Shown here: positions 34,521-46,379 of the stretch, piece by piece
Layout of the letters: every line of letters begins with the position of its first letter
How positions within the stretch are numbered: the first letter of the stretch is position 1
NCBI GenBank assembly: GCA_023935145.1
Contig: CM043700.1
Coordinates: 105,492,400 to 105,556,399 of the forward strand
Source: Bretschneidera sinensis
Lineage: Eukaryota; Streptophyta; Magnoliopsida; Brassicales; Akaniaceae
DNA: 64,000 nt
Reading direction: 5' to 3'
The notes under the pieces: generated by a model
Databases searched by the model: none
What the model saw: only the letters and a program-made list of their open reading frames with translations
Told to the model about the DNA's origin: nothing
Program-made: the position numbers and the translations under genes

Positions 34521-35260
34521 TGTAACGACCCATCCTGGGTTGGCCACCCACAAGACGGTGTCATCACATTTTTTGAGAATCTCAGCACGACACATATATG
34601 CAACCATAATAAAATAATACTAACAAAAAGTTATCAAACCTCAATAGGGGAGGTAGATAAATCTGATATTAATTTACATATAATTTACAACGTAAGATGC
34701 ATGAATATTTACAAATATTTATTTCATTTTCTCACTAGTCTGAGGATATTGACACATACGTGGCTTACAGAAATTAAATCCGTCTAACTTTTGACCCACC
34801 AGCCTAATTGTCCTTTTTGCTACCTGAAATCATTGTACAATGAGGAATGAGCTTCACAAGCTCAGTGAATTAAATTTACTAAAAGTATTCCAATTTCATA
34901 AATAGTCTTTTAATATTTAATGATAACTTTCTACTATCATTACACATGTTATAAGATTCATTCTCTATCAATCTCTTATTCTCAATAATTGGTCTACCTT
35001 AAGACCATCAATTATCTCATAATTATCTCGTAATGAGGTTCACATCATAAAGTCCATCATTTAGATGGTTCTTATCATTCTCTGTTTCTTTCTTACCATA
35101 CTTGTCTCTCTCTGTGAGACCAAACCGTCTATAAACAATTTCATAATAACATGCCACTCATAAGCATTTCAATAATGCAGCAAAAATTAAAACAGATGCC
35201 ATGCATGAATGATTATAATGGGAACGTCTTTCCATCTGTCAACAGGTTGTTATTATCTTA

Positions 35261-35410
35261 GACCGGCTACCTTCCCAGTTCTTTCATTCTCATAAGATTG
35301 GCTGCCTACTCGGTTCTTTCAGCTTTTCCCGGCTGCCACGAGATTTATTTCCTAGCATATACCGACTGGCACGGTTTTTCAATTAGACTGGCTGCCTTCC
35401 CGATTCTTTT
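35261..35410 (-). repeat. Degenerate tandem repeat in LTR A
   Basis: Units resemble GACCGGCTGCCTTCCCGG followed by TTCTTT, spaced about 25-40 bp. Equivalent arrays lie at 48651-48770 (LTR B) and 55806-55998 (LTR C). The number of units differs between the three LTRs. Confidence 0.75.
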
Positions 35411-36283
35411 CTTTCTCATTAAATGCATACGCATATGAGCAACGATATGTAATATGCATATAAACAGTAATATAAAAACAACATATAAATTCAAAATACT
35501 TAAATGGACTATCCTGATTTTTCTCAAATTATATAAAAATTCTACTAAAATCAACTCATCCATTAAAACTTATCAAAATCCATTAAATTTCATCCCAAAT
35601 CACATCAAATCATCCATCAAAGCTTGTCAATATCTACTAAAATTTGTATGCTCATAATTCATATTAAAACATCAACCATAGCTCATCAATAATTTTATTT
35701 ATCGCTTTTATTGTTAAATCAACTCATTTTTCTAATAATAATTCTTCTCACATAATAATTTTCTACGAGTCCATCATTTATACCATATCTATCTACCAAA
35801 GATTTAACTATCACCTAATCATACTCTAATAATTAAATTTAATACTATCACCAAATATTTGATTTTTTTATTTAGACTACTTAAAGTAAATCCAACTCAC
35901 CACGTAACACTTAAAGCTACTGGTGGATCACCTCATTGCCTTTCCTGTTCCTCGCAGAAACTTCCTCCGGTTGTAGATTGTCAACACCTGATATCATATT
36001 TATATTAAATTTATAATTTATTCTTCAATTCGTTATAAACCACTCACTTTGAAAATTCTCACTCTGTATTCAGAGAAATTTCATAAATGCTAAAAATTCC
36101 AAAAATAAACACTATAATATTACCTTCTACTTCTCTAACAGCTATTCTTGATTCTCTACAAAATACCGCAATAAATCCCTTCAAACTTTTGCTATTATAA
36201 CCTTTCTCTAAGTCCCCAAGAGTTTCAAGAAAACAAACTGGGTTAAAGGAACTAAACAAATTTCTTTGCGTAACTTACCTGAA

Positions 36284-36568
36284 CATATATATAGCAAATT
36301 TTTCATGGAAAAATTTTGGTAGCCAAAAGGCTGCCTCACTACCCCAAAGTCTTCCACACTTTGAAGACTTGTGAGGTATTTACCATGCCTTACAATAAAT
36401 TGCCAGCAGGTATTACCTGGTGCCCACGATTTTGTCTTTGACTTTCTGTGTTTTTTTTTTTTTTGAAACTTTTTTTTCTTCTTTCTTCTTCTCCTGGATG
36501 TCATTTGGACGTCCAGCTGATTTGGTTTTTTTTTTCTTTTCTTTTAATGACGTCCACGTCCCAGATAT
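36284..36568 (-). promoter_or_regulatory. LTR A TATA box and upstream palindromes
   Basis: On the minus strand, CTATATATATG at about 36284-36294 is a TATA candidate. About 200 bp upstream (36496-36562) are GGACGTCC and GGACGTGGACGTC. LTR B has the same layout at 49661-49674 and 49880-49950 and LTR C at 56883-56895 and 57085-57160, with CpG losses in the palindromes. Confidence 0.5.
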
Positions 36569-36741
36569 TTTTTTTTTCAAAAGAATTATTTTATTCAATA
36601 CTAAATCCTTCGTAAATATATTATTTTAAATTTCGAGTCATATTTATTAAATTACTTCTTTACTCTTATTTTATAAATATGGATATTACAATTCTACCTT
36701 CCTTACAAAAATTTCATCCTCGAAATTTCCTCACCTAAAAA

Positions 36742-37277
36742 TCAAGAAAAGAATTGGAGGAAATTCTTCCTCATTCTTTCTTCATGTTCCCATGTGACTT
36801 CTTCGACATCTTTATTTCGCCATAATACTTGAATCAAAGGAATGACTTCATTGTGCAAGACTTGATCCTTTCTGTCTAGTATTCTGACTGGTACTAGTAT
36901 AAAAGTCAAATCTTTCTGAATTTCGATCGCCTGATTTGAGACACAATGGGACTCATCGTGCAAGTACTTCCTCAATAGAGACACATGAAAAACATTATGA
37001 AATTGCTTTAATTCCGGAGGCAAATCCAACTGATATGCTACGGGCCCAATTCTCTCAATCACCTCATAGGGCCCAATAAATTTCGGGCTTAACTTTCCCT
37101 TCTTTTTAAACCTCAACACTCCCTTCCATTGAGATATCTTCAAAAATACCTAATCACCAACTTAGAACTCGAGAGGTCGTCTTCTTTTATCCGCATATCC
37201 TTTCTATCTGTTCTGAGCTACTCTAAGGTTCTCTCTAACTAGTTTGATCCTCTCAAGTCTATCATTTCTGGGCCATA
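36742..37277 (-). pseudogene. T internal 1 integrase C-terminus with chromodomain
   Basis: Read leftward: [20 protein letters not shown], then [12 protein letters not shown] and the chromodomain with [23 protein letters not shown] and [11 protein letters not shown]. Chromodomains of this type bind modified histone H3 and steer integration to heterochromatin. The piece is cut from the rest of integrase by C2, and TAG codons near 37150 and 37207 interrupt it. Confidence 0.88.
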
Positions 37278-37282
37278 TATCT

Positions 37283-38217
37283 TGTTGAAAATCACCTTGA
37301 CAAGATGCCCAGGCGGTGATCTTCCAAACACCCAAGTCTATAATGACTTGTAGAAAGAATTTCAATAATCGAACACAAGAACAGAAAATCAAAAAAAGAA
37401 AGAAGACAAGCAATTTGTTATCGAGGTTCGGCAATGTGCCTACGTCCCCGTGAGTTCCTCCGAACTCTCTGCACTATCTCAAATGGTTCTTACAAGTTAC
37501 AGCAACCCCGTTCAAGAAGCTCAAGTTCTTGAAGAAACCAAGAAGAGAAGAAAGAAGATTACAATGCTCTCTCTATGCTACTCTCTCTCTTCTTTATAAC
37601 CAGCCTCACTACAAAGAGTCCCTCTTGTGTTTATGTCTCTCACATAATTCTCTCTTGTATTACAATTGATCTCAAAGTGTGTCGTGTATGTGTTGTATTC
37701 TCTATGTGAAAAATGAGGCTTGGGAACCCCTTTTATAGCCATCCACTTCTTAGACATTCTTGAGATCCAATCCTCACCCTTTGATCATGATTCCCACTTA
37801 ATCAAGGCCCTTCATCACTTTCCTAAGTGGTGTTGTGCGTTTTGACCTTGTACACACGCACCTAAAAGGCTAAATCAAGCTGTTCATGTGTGTTATTTCT
37901 GCCAGATTCCAGCACTGCAGCACTGAGAAACCAGCGCTACAGTTTTGAGTTTCTGTCCCTTGTGTCATTCCTGCTAGGTTCCAACGCTGCAGCGATGCGC
38001 TGTAGCTTTGAGTTGTTGTCCTCGTCACACAACACCCTTCTTCTTGTGTGCAGAAGTGCGCACACTAGTGCGCATGGCCTTCCCTTGCTCCAAAATGAAG
38101 TGCACACATGTGTGCAACCTTCTAACTTGCTGAGCTTTGATCCTCCACCTTTGGTTTAGACTTTAACCATCTTTGAACCATACTTGGACATGTTTGAACC
38201 TTAGACAAATACCAACA
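37283..38217 (-). repeat. C2 3' LTR (935 bp)
   Basis: On the plus strand it runs from TGTTGAAAATCACC to CAAATACCAACA. TATA on the minus strand is at 37731-37737. The GC-rich block in U3 (about 37895-38110) is built from CTGCAGC, AGCGCT and GTGCGCAC forms. It is 13 bp longer than the other LTR, and the extra bases lie in that block. Confidence 0.95.
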
Positions 38218-38301
38218 ATCTATACCTTTGTCTAAGTGTTCAAAAAACCCGAACCATTGTGTAGAGAGCTTCGGGATCCAAAATCATTCTTGAGTCATCA
38301 A

Positions 38302-39601
38302 TTAACCAACTCCAATCCTAGGTAATTCAAGGTAATGATTGAACTTACTTAGAGGTAGAACTTTAGTACCCAAATCCGCAGGATTTTCTTCCGTGGCAAC
38401 CTTGTCCACATGGATACATCCTTTCGTAACATTTTCCCAAATGAAATAATACCAAACATCCATATGCTTTGTCCTCTCATGGAACACTGGATTTTTACAT
38501 AAGTGCAAGGCACTTTAACTATCCGAAAATACCACAACCTGCTCATCCAGTACCTTCAACTCTTCAAGCAACCCTTTGCACCACATAGCTTCCTTGATGG
38601 CCTCCGTAGCAGCTATGTACTCAGCCTCAGTTGTTGAAAGTGCTACCACTGGCTGCAACTGAGCCTTGCAACTTACACAACATCCATTTAAGCTAAAAAA
38701 AATAGGAGGTAATCGATCTCCTTTTATCTCGGTCTACTCCATAGTCAGAATCTGCAAACCCCTCAAGGCAGATGGCATTACCTCTCTTCTCATATACCAG
38801 CCCTACTTCTAGGCTTCCCTTCAAATACCTCAGCAACCACTTTATCCCAAGCCAATGCTTCTTTCCGAGATTACTCATAAACCTGCTGAGAACACTCACT
38901 GCATGAGCAATGTCCGGTCTAGTGCTTACCATGGTGTACATAACAGAACTAATAGCACTAGAGTAGGGGACTTTCTCCATTTCCTTCTTCTCCACCTCTG
39001 ATCTTGGACATTGATCACTAGAGAACTTGAAATGACCAGCAAGGGGAACCTTCACTGGTTTGCTATCTTCCATAGAGAATTTAGATATCATCTTCTCTAT
39101 GTAGGAAGTTTGAGAGATCTTCAATCTGTTTCTCTCCCTTTCCCGGATGATACACATCCTAAGGATCTTTAGTGCATGGCCAAGATCCTTAATCTCAAAC
39201 TCTTCACTGAGTTGAGCCTTCAATTTATTTATCCTCTCTATGCTGCTCCCAACCAGCAATATTTCATCAACATAGATGAGGATGATCACCATCTCTTCAA
39301 TCTTCTGCCCCTTATAGTACAAGTAAGAATCATAGTAGCTCCTCATGAAACCCAAGCTGATTACAAAGGAATCAAACCTCTTATTCCATTGCCTAGGTGA
39401 TTGCTTCAGGCCATAGAGAGATTTCTTTAATTTGCACACTAACTCTCCCTGCCTTTCTTCCTCATAGCCTTCGGGTTGCCTCATGAAAATGGTCTCATCG
39501 AGCTCTCCATGTAAGAATGTTGTCTTCAAATCCATTTGCTCAATTTCCCAATCAAATTGGACCACCAATGCTAACACTATCCGGATCGTCTTGTACTTCA
39601 C
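38302..39601 (-). pseudogene. C2 reverse transcriptase and RNase H
   Basis: RT motifs include QMDLKTTFLHGELDETIFM and LYGLKQSPRQWNKRF, with a catalytic box YVDE where YVDD is expected. RNase H includes [20 protein letters not shown] and, after a frame break near 38690, the C-terminal family stretch ending near 38302. The loss of an aspartate in the catalytic box would by itself inactivate RT. Confidence 0.88.
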
Positions 39602-39627
39602 AACCGGTGAGAAGATTTCGGTGAAAT

Positions 39628-41084
39628 CTATGCCTTTTTTTGTGTGAACCCCTTCGCCACCAGTCTAGCTTTATATCGGACTTCATCCCTTGGAGTATTT
39701 CCTTCTTTGATCTTGTAGAGCCATCTACAATCCACCACTCTCTGTTTTTCTGGTTTGGGCACCAGCTCCCAAGAGTTGCTCTTCATCAAAGAGTCTATTT
39801 CTTCCTCCATAGCCAGCTGCCACTTTGATGAATCCTTACACTCCATGGCATCCGTGTAAGTTTCTAGTTCAATCTCTCCTTCTATCCAAGGAGCTGCTAC
39901 ATTAGCATCCGCAAACCCATATCTCAAGGGTGGTCTAACCACTCTCCTTCCCCGGTCTCTTGTGAGCTGGTAGTTATTTACTGCATCAACCTCTTCTTGT
40001 TCAGCCTCTTCTTGAGTTTCTTGAGCTTCTTGGCCTTCATCCAAGGGCTTTACTTGGTCCGAACCCTCTTGCCTCCTCTGCTCTACCTGAACCAAGTTCT
40101 CATTGATGCGATGCTCCACAACTTCCGGATTGGTTTGCTCACTAGCCCCTGTAGGATTAGTTTTCTCCAAGTAGGGAAATAACAATTCATTAAAAATAAC
40201 ATCCCTACTTATAATCAGTTTCATTACCTTATTTTCTAAGGACCACAACCTATATCCCTTAACCCCATCACCATATCCTAGAAATACAAATTTTCTAGAT
40301 TTTGGGCTAAATTTATCCTCCTTTTGATGTGCATATGCAGCACAACCAAAAGTCCTAAGGTTGTTTAATTCAGGGGGTTTTCCACTCCACATCTCCATGG
40401 GAGTCTTAAGCTCTAAAGCTCTAGAGGGTGATCTATTTATCAAGTATGCAGCTGTAGCCACAGTTTCTCCCCAAAAATATTTTGGTAACCCTAATCCTAT
40501 TAACATGCACCTAACCATCTCCATAAGAGTTCTATTCATTCTTTCAGCAACTCTATTTTTCTGGGGTGTTTTTACAACCGTCCTATGCCTTAGAATGCCA
40601 TTTAATTCACAGAATTTATCAAAATCATTATTGCAAAATTCTAAGCCATTATCGGTTCGTAAAGCCTTAACTACCCTACCAGTTTGAGTTTCCAGCAATT
40701 TCTTCCACACAACAAATTTATTCAAGGCATCAAATTTATTCCTAAGAAAATAAACCCACACTCTTCTTGAATAATCATCAACTAAAGACAAAAAGTAAAA
40801 GTTACCTCCCTGTGTTGGTGTCCTTGCTGGTCCCCAAAGGTCTGAATGAATGTAGTCAAGAATCTCTTTGGACTTGTGCACTCCGGTGTTGAAGCTGACC
40901 CGGTGTTGCTTCCCAAGAATGCAACTCTCACAGAAATCTAGTTTTTATACTTTGTCACCACCAAGTAGACCTTCCTTGCTAAGCACTTGCAGGCCCTTTT
41001 CGCTCATGTGTCCCAAGCAAGTGTGCCAAAGAGATGCCTTGTCCATCTCAGCCATCAAGCTTGCTGCTTGATCATTGAAATCTG
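39628..41084 (-). pseudogene. C2 integrase and RT N-terminus
   Basis: The frame 40881-39628 is 417 codons long. It has D in SDLWGPARTPTQGG, D in RTDNGLEF and E in VAERMNRT, the copia DDE core, then the GKPPELNNLRTFGCAAYAH region, the acidic linker and the start of RT to VAKGFTQKK. The zinc-binding segment lies upstream (40882-41084), with a stop between. Confidence 0.9.
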
Positions 41085-42314
41085 TTATCCGATCATCTCA
41101 TAGAGTCCATCATTTCTTGCTGCCTTGATCACTACCAAAGATCCCTTGGCCACATTGATCTTTCCTCCTTCTACTTTGCATGTATACCCCATGGAATCCA
41201 GCTGTCCCAATGAGATCAAATTTCTCTTCAAATCTGGAAGATACCTCACATTTCGCAGCAGCCTTGTGACTCCATCAAACATCCTCAATTGGATGTCTCC
41301 AATCCCTCTCACTTGGCAAGATTTGTCATTCCCCAAGAAGACCCTTCCATCATTGATCTCCTTGAAATTCTTGAACCATTCTTTGTGAGGGCACATATGA
41401 TAAGTGCACCCGGAATCAAGAATCCACTTTTTGCTGCCTTGCCTCCTACTCACATTTGAGCACACAACAAGCACATCATCTTACTGTTCTCCTTTGGCAG
41501 CCGAAGCCTCTCCATTGTTGGTATGACTTCTCCTCTCATCCCACATTCTCTTCTTGTAATCTCTCCTGAAATGGCCCTCCTTATTGCAGTAGAAACATCT
41601 TCTTCCTCCTCTATGTCTTGTCTTGGAGTGAGATCTCCCATGGCTCTGCCCTCTACCTCTTGATTTCTCCCGGTAGCTGCCATGAGTGCTACTACCATTC
41701 CGAGCTGCTGGCCTTCCTCTTACGAACAACCCATCTCCACTTGATGTCTCCTTCATTTTAGCCTTGAAATCATGTGCCTTTATGGCATTGATTATAATCT
41801 CTTTTGTCAAAGAATCCCTTCCATACTCAATGGCATTAATCAAGTTATCAAAGCAATCAGGAAGAAAATTTAACAAAATGACAGCTAATTGTTCATTCGG
41901 AAAAGTAATGCTACAGCTATTTAAGTCTTGAACTAGTTTGTTAAAGACATCAAGATTATCTTACAACTCTTTACTATGGTCCATTTTAAAAACAAAGATT
42001 CTTTTAAGAAGATAAATTTTGTTAGGAAGAGTTTTGGTTAGAAACAACTCATCTAGTTTCTTCCATATGACAGCCGGATCCTCTGAGTCTTCGCACTCTC
42101 TTATGACACTATCCGACATGTGCAAGAAAATGGTGCTGTAAGCCATCTTCTTCATCTCGGTCCATTGGTCCTCTGTGACATTTATTGGAAAAGCATCATC
42201 TTCTCCAATAGCCAAGTCCACTTTCTGTTGCATTAGAACCGCCTTGATCTTCCGCTTCCAAAGGGCAAAGTCTCCCTTTCCATCAAACTTCTCTACACAG
42301 AAATTTGAAGCCAT
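41085..42314 (-). pseudogene. C2 gag and protease
   Basis: The start ATG at 42314 gives MASNFCVEKFDGKGDF. Stops at 41961 and 41481 fall where C1 and C4 have sense codons. The zinc knuckle CFYCNKEGHFRRDY has lost its last cysteine. The protease site WILDSGCTYHM is intact. A 2-bp deletion near 41090 ends the frame. Confidence 0.88.
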
Positions 42315-42519
42315 CTTTTGCGGACAAGATCCCAGATTTATGCACTACCATAAATGCTTTCTTCAACCTCAAGAACACAGATCGAAGATGAATCTTAACA
42401 CCGTTCTTGAATCAACCTTCAAGAACGCGATCAGATCTTGATCTTTACACCGTTCTTGAATCACCCAAGAAGTTGATCTTTGATTCTTGGAGTCTTGGAT
42501 CCGTCATCTTCTTATTCTT

Positions 42520-42573
42520 GCTCTGATACCGAGCTGCGCAGCTCTGATACTACTGTCCAAAGCTCTGATACCA
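42520..42573 (-). promoter_or_regulatory. C2 primer site with two extra copies
   Basis: GCTCTGATACC or a near copy lies at 42520, 42541 and 42562 on the plus strand, exactly 21 bp apart. The copy next to the LTR (TGGTATCAGAGC on the minus strand) is the expected initiator-Met primer site. C1 and C4 have two copies. Confidence 0.8.
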
Positions 42574-42574
42574 C

Positions 42575-43496
42575 TGTTGGAAATCACCTTGACAAGATGC
42601 CCAGGTGGTGATATTCCAAACACCCAAGTCTAGAATGACTTGTAGAAAAAATTTCAGCAATCGAACACAAGAACAGAAAATCAAAGAAAGAAAGAAGACA
42701 AGCAATTTGTTATCGAGGTTCAGCAATGTGCCAATGTCCCCATGAGTTCCTCTAAACTCTCTGCACTATCTCAAATGGTTCTTACAAGTTACAACAACCC
42801 TCTTCAAGAAGCTCAAGTTCTTGAAGAAACCAAGAAAAGAAGAAAGAAGATTACAATGCTCTCTCTCTATACTACTCTCTCTTCTTTATAACCAGCCTCA
42901 CTACAAAGAGTCCTTCTTGTGTTTATGTCTCTCAAATAATTCTCTCTTGTATTACAATTGATCTCAAAGTGTGTCTTGTATGTGTTGTATTCTCTATGTG
43001 AAAAATGAGGCTTGGGAACCCCTTTTATAGCCATCCACTTCTTGGACATTCTTGAGATCCAATCCTCACCCTTTGATCATGATTCCCACTTAATCAAGGC
43101 CCTTCATCACTTTCCTAAGTGGTGTTGTGCGTTTTGACCTTGCACACACGCACCTAAGAGGCTAAATCAAGCTGTCCATGCGTGCTATTTCTGCCAGATT
43201 CTAGCGCTGCAGCGTTGAGAAACCAGCACTACAGCTTCGAGTTTCTGTCCCTTGTGTTATTCCTGCCAGGTTCCAGCGCTGCAGCTTTGAGTTGCTGTCC
43301 CCTTCACACAACACCCTTCTACTTGTGTGCAAAAGTGCGCACACTAGTGCGCATGGCCTTCCCTTGCTCCAAAATGAAGCACACACATGTGTGCAGCCTT
43401 CTAACTTGCTGAACTTTGATCTTCCACCTTTGGTTTAGCCTTTAACCATTTTTGAACCATACTAGGACATGTTTGAACCTTAGGCAAATACCAACA
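42575..43496 (-). repeat. C2 5' LTR (922 bp)
   Basis: Matches the 3' LTR closely along its length, from TGTTGGAAATCACC to CAAATACCAACA. TATA on the minus strand is at 43023-43030. The GC-rich block spans about 43185-43400. Confidence 0.95.
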
Positions 43497-43501
43497 TATC
43501 T

Positions 43502-44825
43502 TTCTCTCTCCAACTTCTTCCCAACATACTGGAGTTCTACACCTTCTACCATACAAAGCCTCGAAAGGTGTCATCCCAATACTAGTTTGATACTGATTAT
43601 TATATGCAAACTCAATCAAAGGCAAATAAGCATCCCAGCTCACTGAGAAACTCAATACACTTGCTCTCAGCATATCTTCTAGTATTCTGATGATTCTCTC
43701 CGTTTGCCCATCAATTTGTGGATGAAAACTTGTACTAAATTGTAATTGAGTACCCATCACTTCTTGGAAACCTCTCCAAAATCTAGAGGTAAATCTAGTA
43801 TCTCTATCGGATATGATACTCAAAGGTACTCCATGTAATTTTACTATCTCTGCTACATACAACTCAGCCAGCTTTTCTGGACTCCAGATAGTTTTAATAG
43901 GAAGAAAATATGAAGACTTAGAAAGTCTATCCACTATAACCCATACAGCATCATGCCCTCTCTGGGTACGAGGAAAACCAGAGATAAAATCCATACTCAC
44001 GTTTTCCCATGGCCACTCAGGTTCTGGAAGAGGTTGTAATAAAACTGTTGGATGTCTATTCTCAGACTTTACCTGCTGACAAGTCAAACATCTAGCAATG
44101 TATTCTGCTACATCTTTCTTCATCCCTGACCACCAATAATTCTGTTTCAACCCCTTGTACATCTTATTATTACCTGGGTGCATGGAGTATACAGAATCAT
44201 GAGCCTCCCTTAATATCTCCTTTCTAATCTCCACATCATTGGGAACAAAAACTCTATGCCCCAATACTACCATACTATCTTCTCTAATTCTAAACTCGGT
44301 CGACTTCCCACTCAACACTTCTTGCCTGATTTTCTCTATCCCCTCATCTTTACCCTGGAGCTGTAATAAATGATCAATAATAGGAGATTGTATCACCATA
44401 TTTTCCATTAATACTCCTTGATCATTGACACTCAATTGCATTCTCATTCTTCTTAATTCCATCATTAGGCTAGTATTATGACTCCCAATGACAGCTATTT
44501 TCCCTGTAGCCTTTCTACTCAATGCATCAGCTACTACATTAGCCTTTCTTGGATGATAGTGAATTGTACAGTCATAATCACAAATCAATTTCATCCACCT
44601 CCTCTGCCTCAAACTCAACTCCTTCTGGGTTGGTAAATGCGTCAAACTTTTATGATCAGTAAAAATTTCACACTTGGCTTCATATAGATGGTGTCTCCAA
44701 ATCTTCAAAGCAAAAACTGTGGCAGCCAATTCTGAATCATGAGTCGGGTAATTCCTCTCATGGTTTTTCAGTTGCGTAGATGCATAAGCTATAACTCTCC
44801 TATGTTGCATCAACACACATCCCAA
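43502..44825 (-). pseudogene. T internal 1 RNase H and integrase N-terminal part
   Basis: Read leftward from 44825: RNase H ([29 protein letters not shown]), the tether VVADALSRK, the HHCC zinc region ([31 protein letters not shown]) and the core with D in [10 protein letters not shown] in IISDRDTRF and E in [12 protein letters not shown]. The gene stops at 43502 where C2 begins; apparent coding beyond that is copia LTR. Its other half is at 36742-37277. Confidence 0.9.
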
Positions 44826-45809
44826 CCCCTAATGTGACGCATCACTATAAACCACCAATCCTTCATCAGCAGATGGAAGCACTAATACTGGGGCAGTAGT
44901 CAATTTTTCTTCCAACAGTTGGAAACTTCTCTCACATTCCTCTGACCACCTAAACTTCATATCCATCTTGGTTAATTTAGTCAAAGGTCTAGCAATCATA
45001 GAAAAAATTTGGATAAATCTCCTATAATAACCAACCAACCCCAAAATGCTTCTAATTTCGGTTACACTCGTGGGTCTTTTCTAATTCAACACTACTTCTA
45101 CTTTTTGTGGGTCAACTGCTATCCCTTCTCCCAACACAACATGCCCTAAGAAAGATATATCGTTCAACCAAAAATCACATTTAGAGAACTTCGCATATAA
45201 TTTCTCTTTCCTCAGAATCTCTAACACCATCTCCAAATGTTGCATATGCTCCTCTTCATTCTTGGAATATACCAAAATATCATCAATAAACACAATTACA
45301 AATCTATCCAAGAATGGTTTAAACACCCGATTCATAAGGTCCATAAATGCTGCAGGTGCATTAGTCAACCCAAAAGGCATCACTAAGAACTCATAATGCC
45401 CATATCGTGTCCTAAAAGCAGTTTTAGGCACGTCCCCCTCCTTTATCCTCAATTGATGATAACCCGACCTCATATCTATCTTAGAAAACACTCTAACCCC
45501 TTGTAACTGTTCGAATAAATCATCTATCCTGGGTAAAGGATATTTATTCTTGATGGTAATCTTATTCAACTGTCTATAATCAACACACAATTTCAAAGTC
45601 TCATCCTTCTTCTTGACAAATAACACAGGGGCTCCCCAGGGTGATGTACTAGGTCGAATAAACTGTTCATCTAGCAACTCTTGAAGCTGAACTTTCAACT
45701 CTCTCAATTCAGCTGGTGCCATTCTATAGGGTGCTATAGATATGGGTGTTGATCCTAGAATTACTTCAATAGAAAATTCAATCTCTCTATTGGGAGGCAA
45801 CCTAGTCAA
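44826..45809 (-). pseudogene. T internal 1 reverse transcriptase
   Basis: Motifs are [69 protein letters not shown] and the catalytic FIDD near 45285. The connection segment VGYYRRFIQIFSMIARPL follows after a stop near 45080. Confidence 0.9.
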
Positions 45810-45921
45810 CTCCTCAGGGAATACATCAAAAAAAATTTACTACAAAAATATCTTCTAACTTCCTACTTTCTTTGCTAGAATCCATCACATAGGCTAAATA
45901 CCCCTCACAACCCTTCCTCAA

Positions 45922-46374
45922 TCATTTAATAGCAGTTAAGGTAGAAATAAGACAATTAGCAAGTATCTTACGTTCTCCCTGAAAATTAAACTCCTCCTGT
46001 CCTGATATTCTGAACATTACATTTTTCCTAAAACAATCTACCCAAGCATGATATGCAGATAACCAATTCATCCCCAGAATTACATCAAAATCTATCATAT
46101 CTAAAGGCAATAAATCAACCTTAAATTCTTTATTAGCAATATTAATCATACAAGCTCGATAGATTGTTCTGATAATAACCCTATCTCCAGTAGGAACCTT
46201 AACAATAATTGCATCCATCAAAGGACTAGCACTAGCATCAATATATTTCATATAACTACTAGATGCAAAAGAATGGGTTGCACTAGGATCAATCAATAAT
46301 CTAGCAGCCCTACCAAGGATAGATATCATACCCATAACAACATCAGGAGTGGCTTGTGCATCCTTCTGGGTCAA
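45922..46374 (-). pseudogene. T internal 1 protease
   Basis: The active site reads LLIDPSATHSF; internal 2 has [11 protein letters not shown] at the same place. The glycine-to-serine change hits the catalytic triplet. [10 protein letters not shown], the second conserved motif, is intact. Confidence 0.87.
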
Positions 46375-46379
46375 TGCCT

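Larger units (their letters stand above)
34521..36690 (-). repeat. T LTR A (2170 bp)
   Basis: On the plus strand it starts TGTAACGACCC and ends GGATATTACA. On the minus strand it is the 3' LTR of internal 1; GGAAGGTAGAAT, the likely polypurine tract, abuts it. Its left end lies at the junction with A3 (ATACC). Confidence 0.92.
37283..43496 (-). mobile_element. Ty1/copia element C2 (complete, 6.2 kb)
   Basis: Both LTRs, the primer site and all domains are present. TATCT flanks it at 37278-37282 and 43497-43501. The uninterrupted target is seen in internal 2 at about 50666-50685, so the insertion is exact. It is the last event in this branch of the nest and the least decayed copia here, although a few stops and a frameshift remain. 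Confidence 0.96.

Noticed and set aside
34494..34787. ORF of 97 codons on the plus strand
   Set aside because: It crosses the border between the A3 LTR and T LTR A. It is a chance frame across an insertion site.
36208..36598. Lysine-rich ORFs on the minus strand
   Set aside because: They come from A/T-rich low-complexity sequence in the LTR U3 and have no domain.
43401..43501. C-terminal extension of the T internal 1 integrase frame
   Set aside because: The frame reads from integrase into the C2 LTR; the last ~35 residues are not chromovirus protein.
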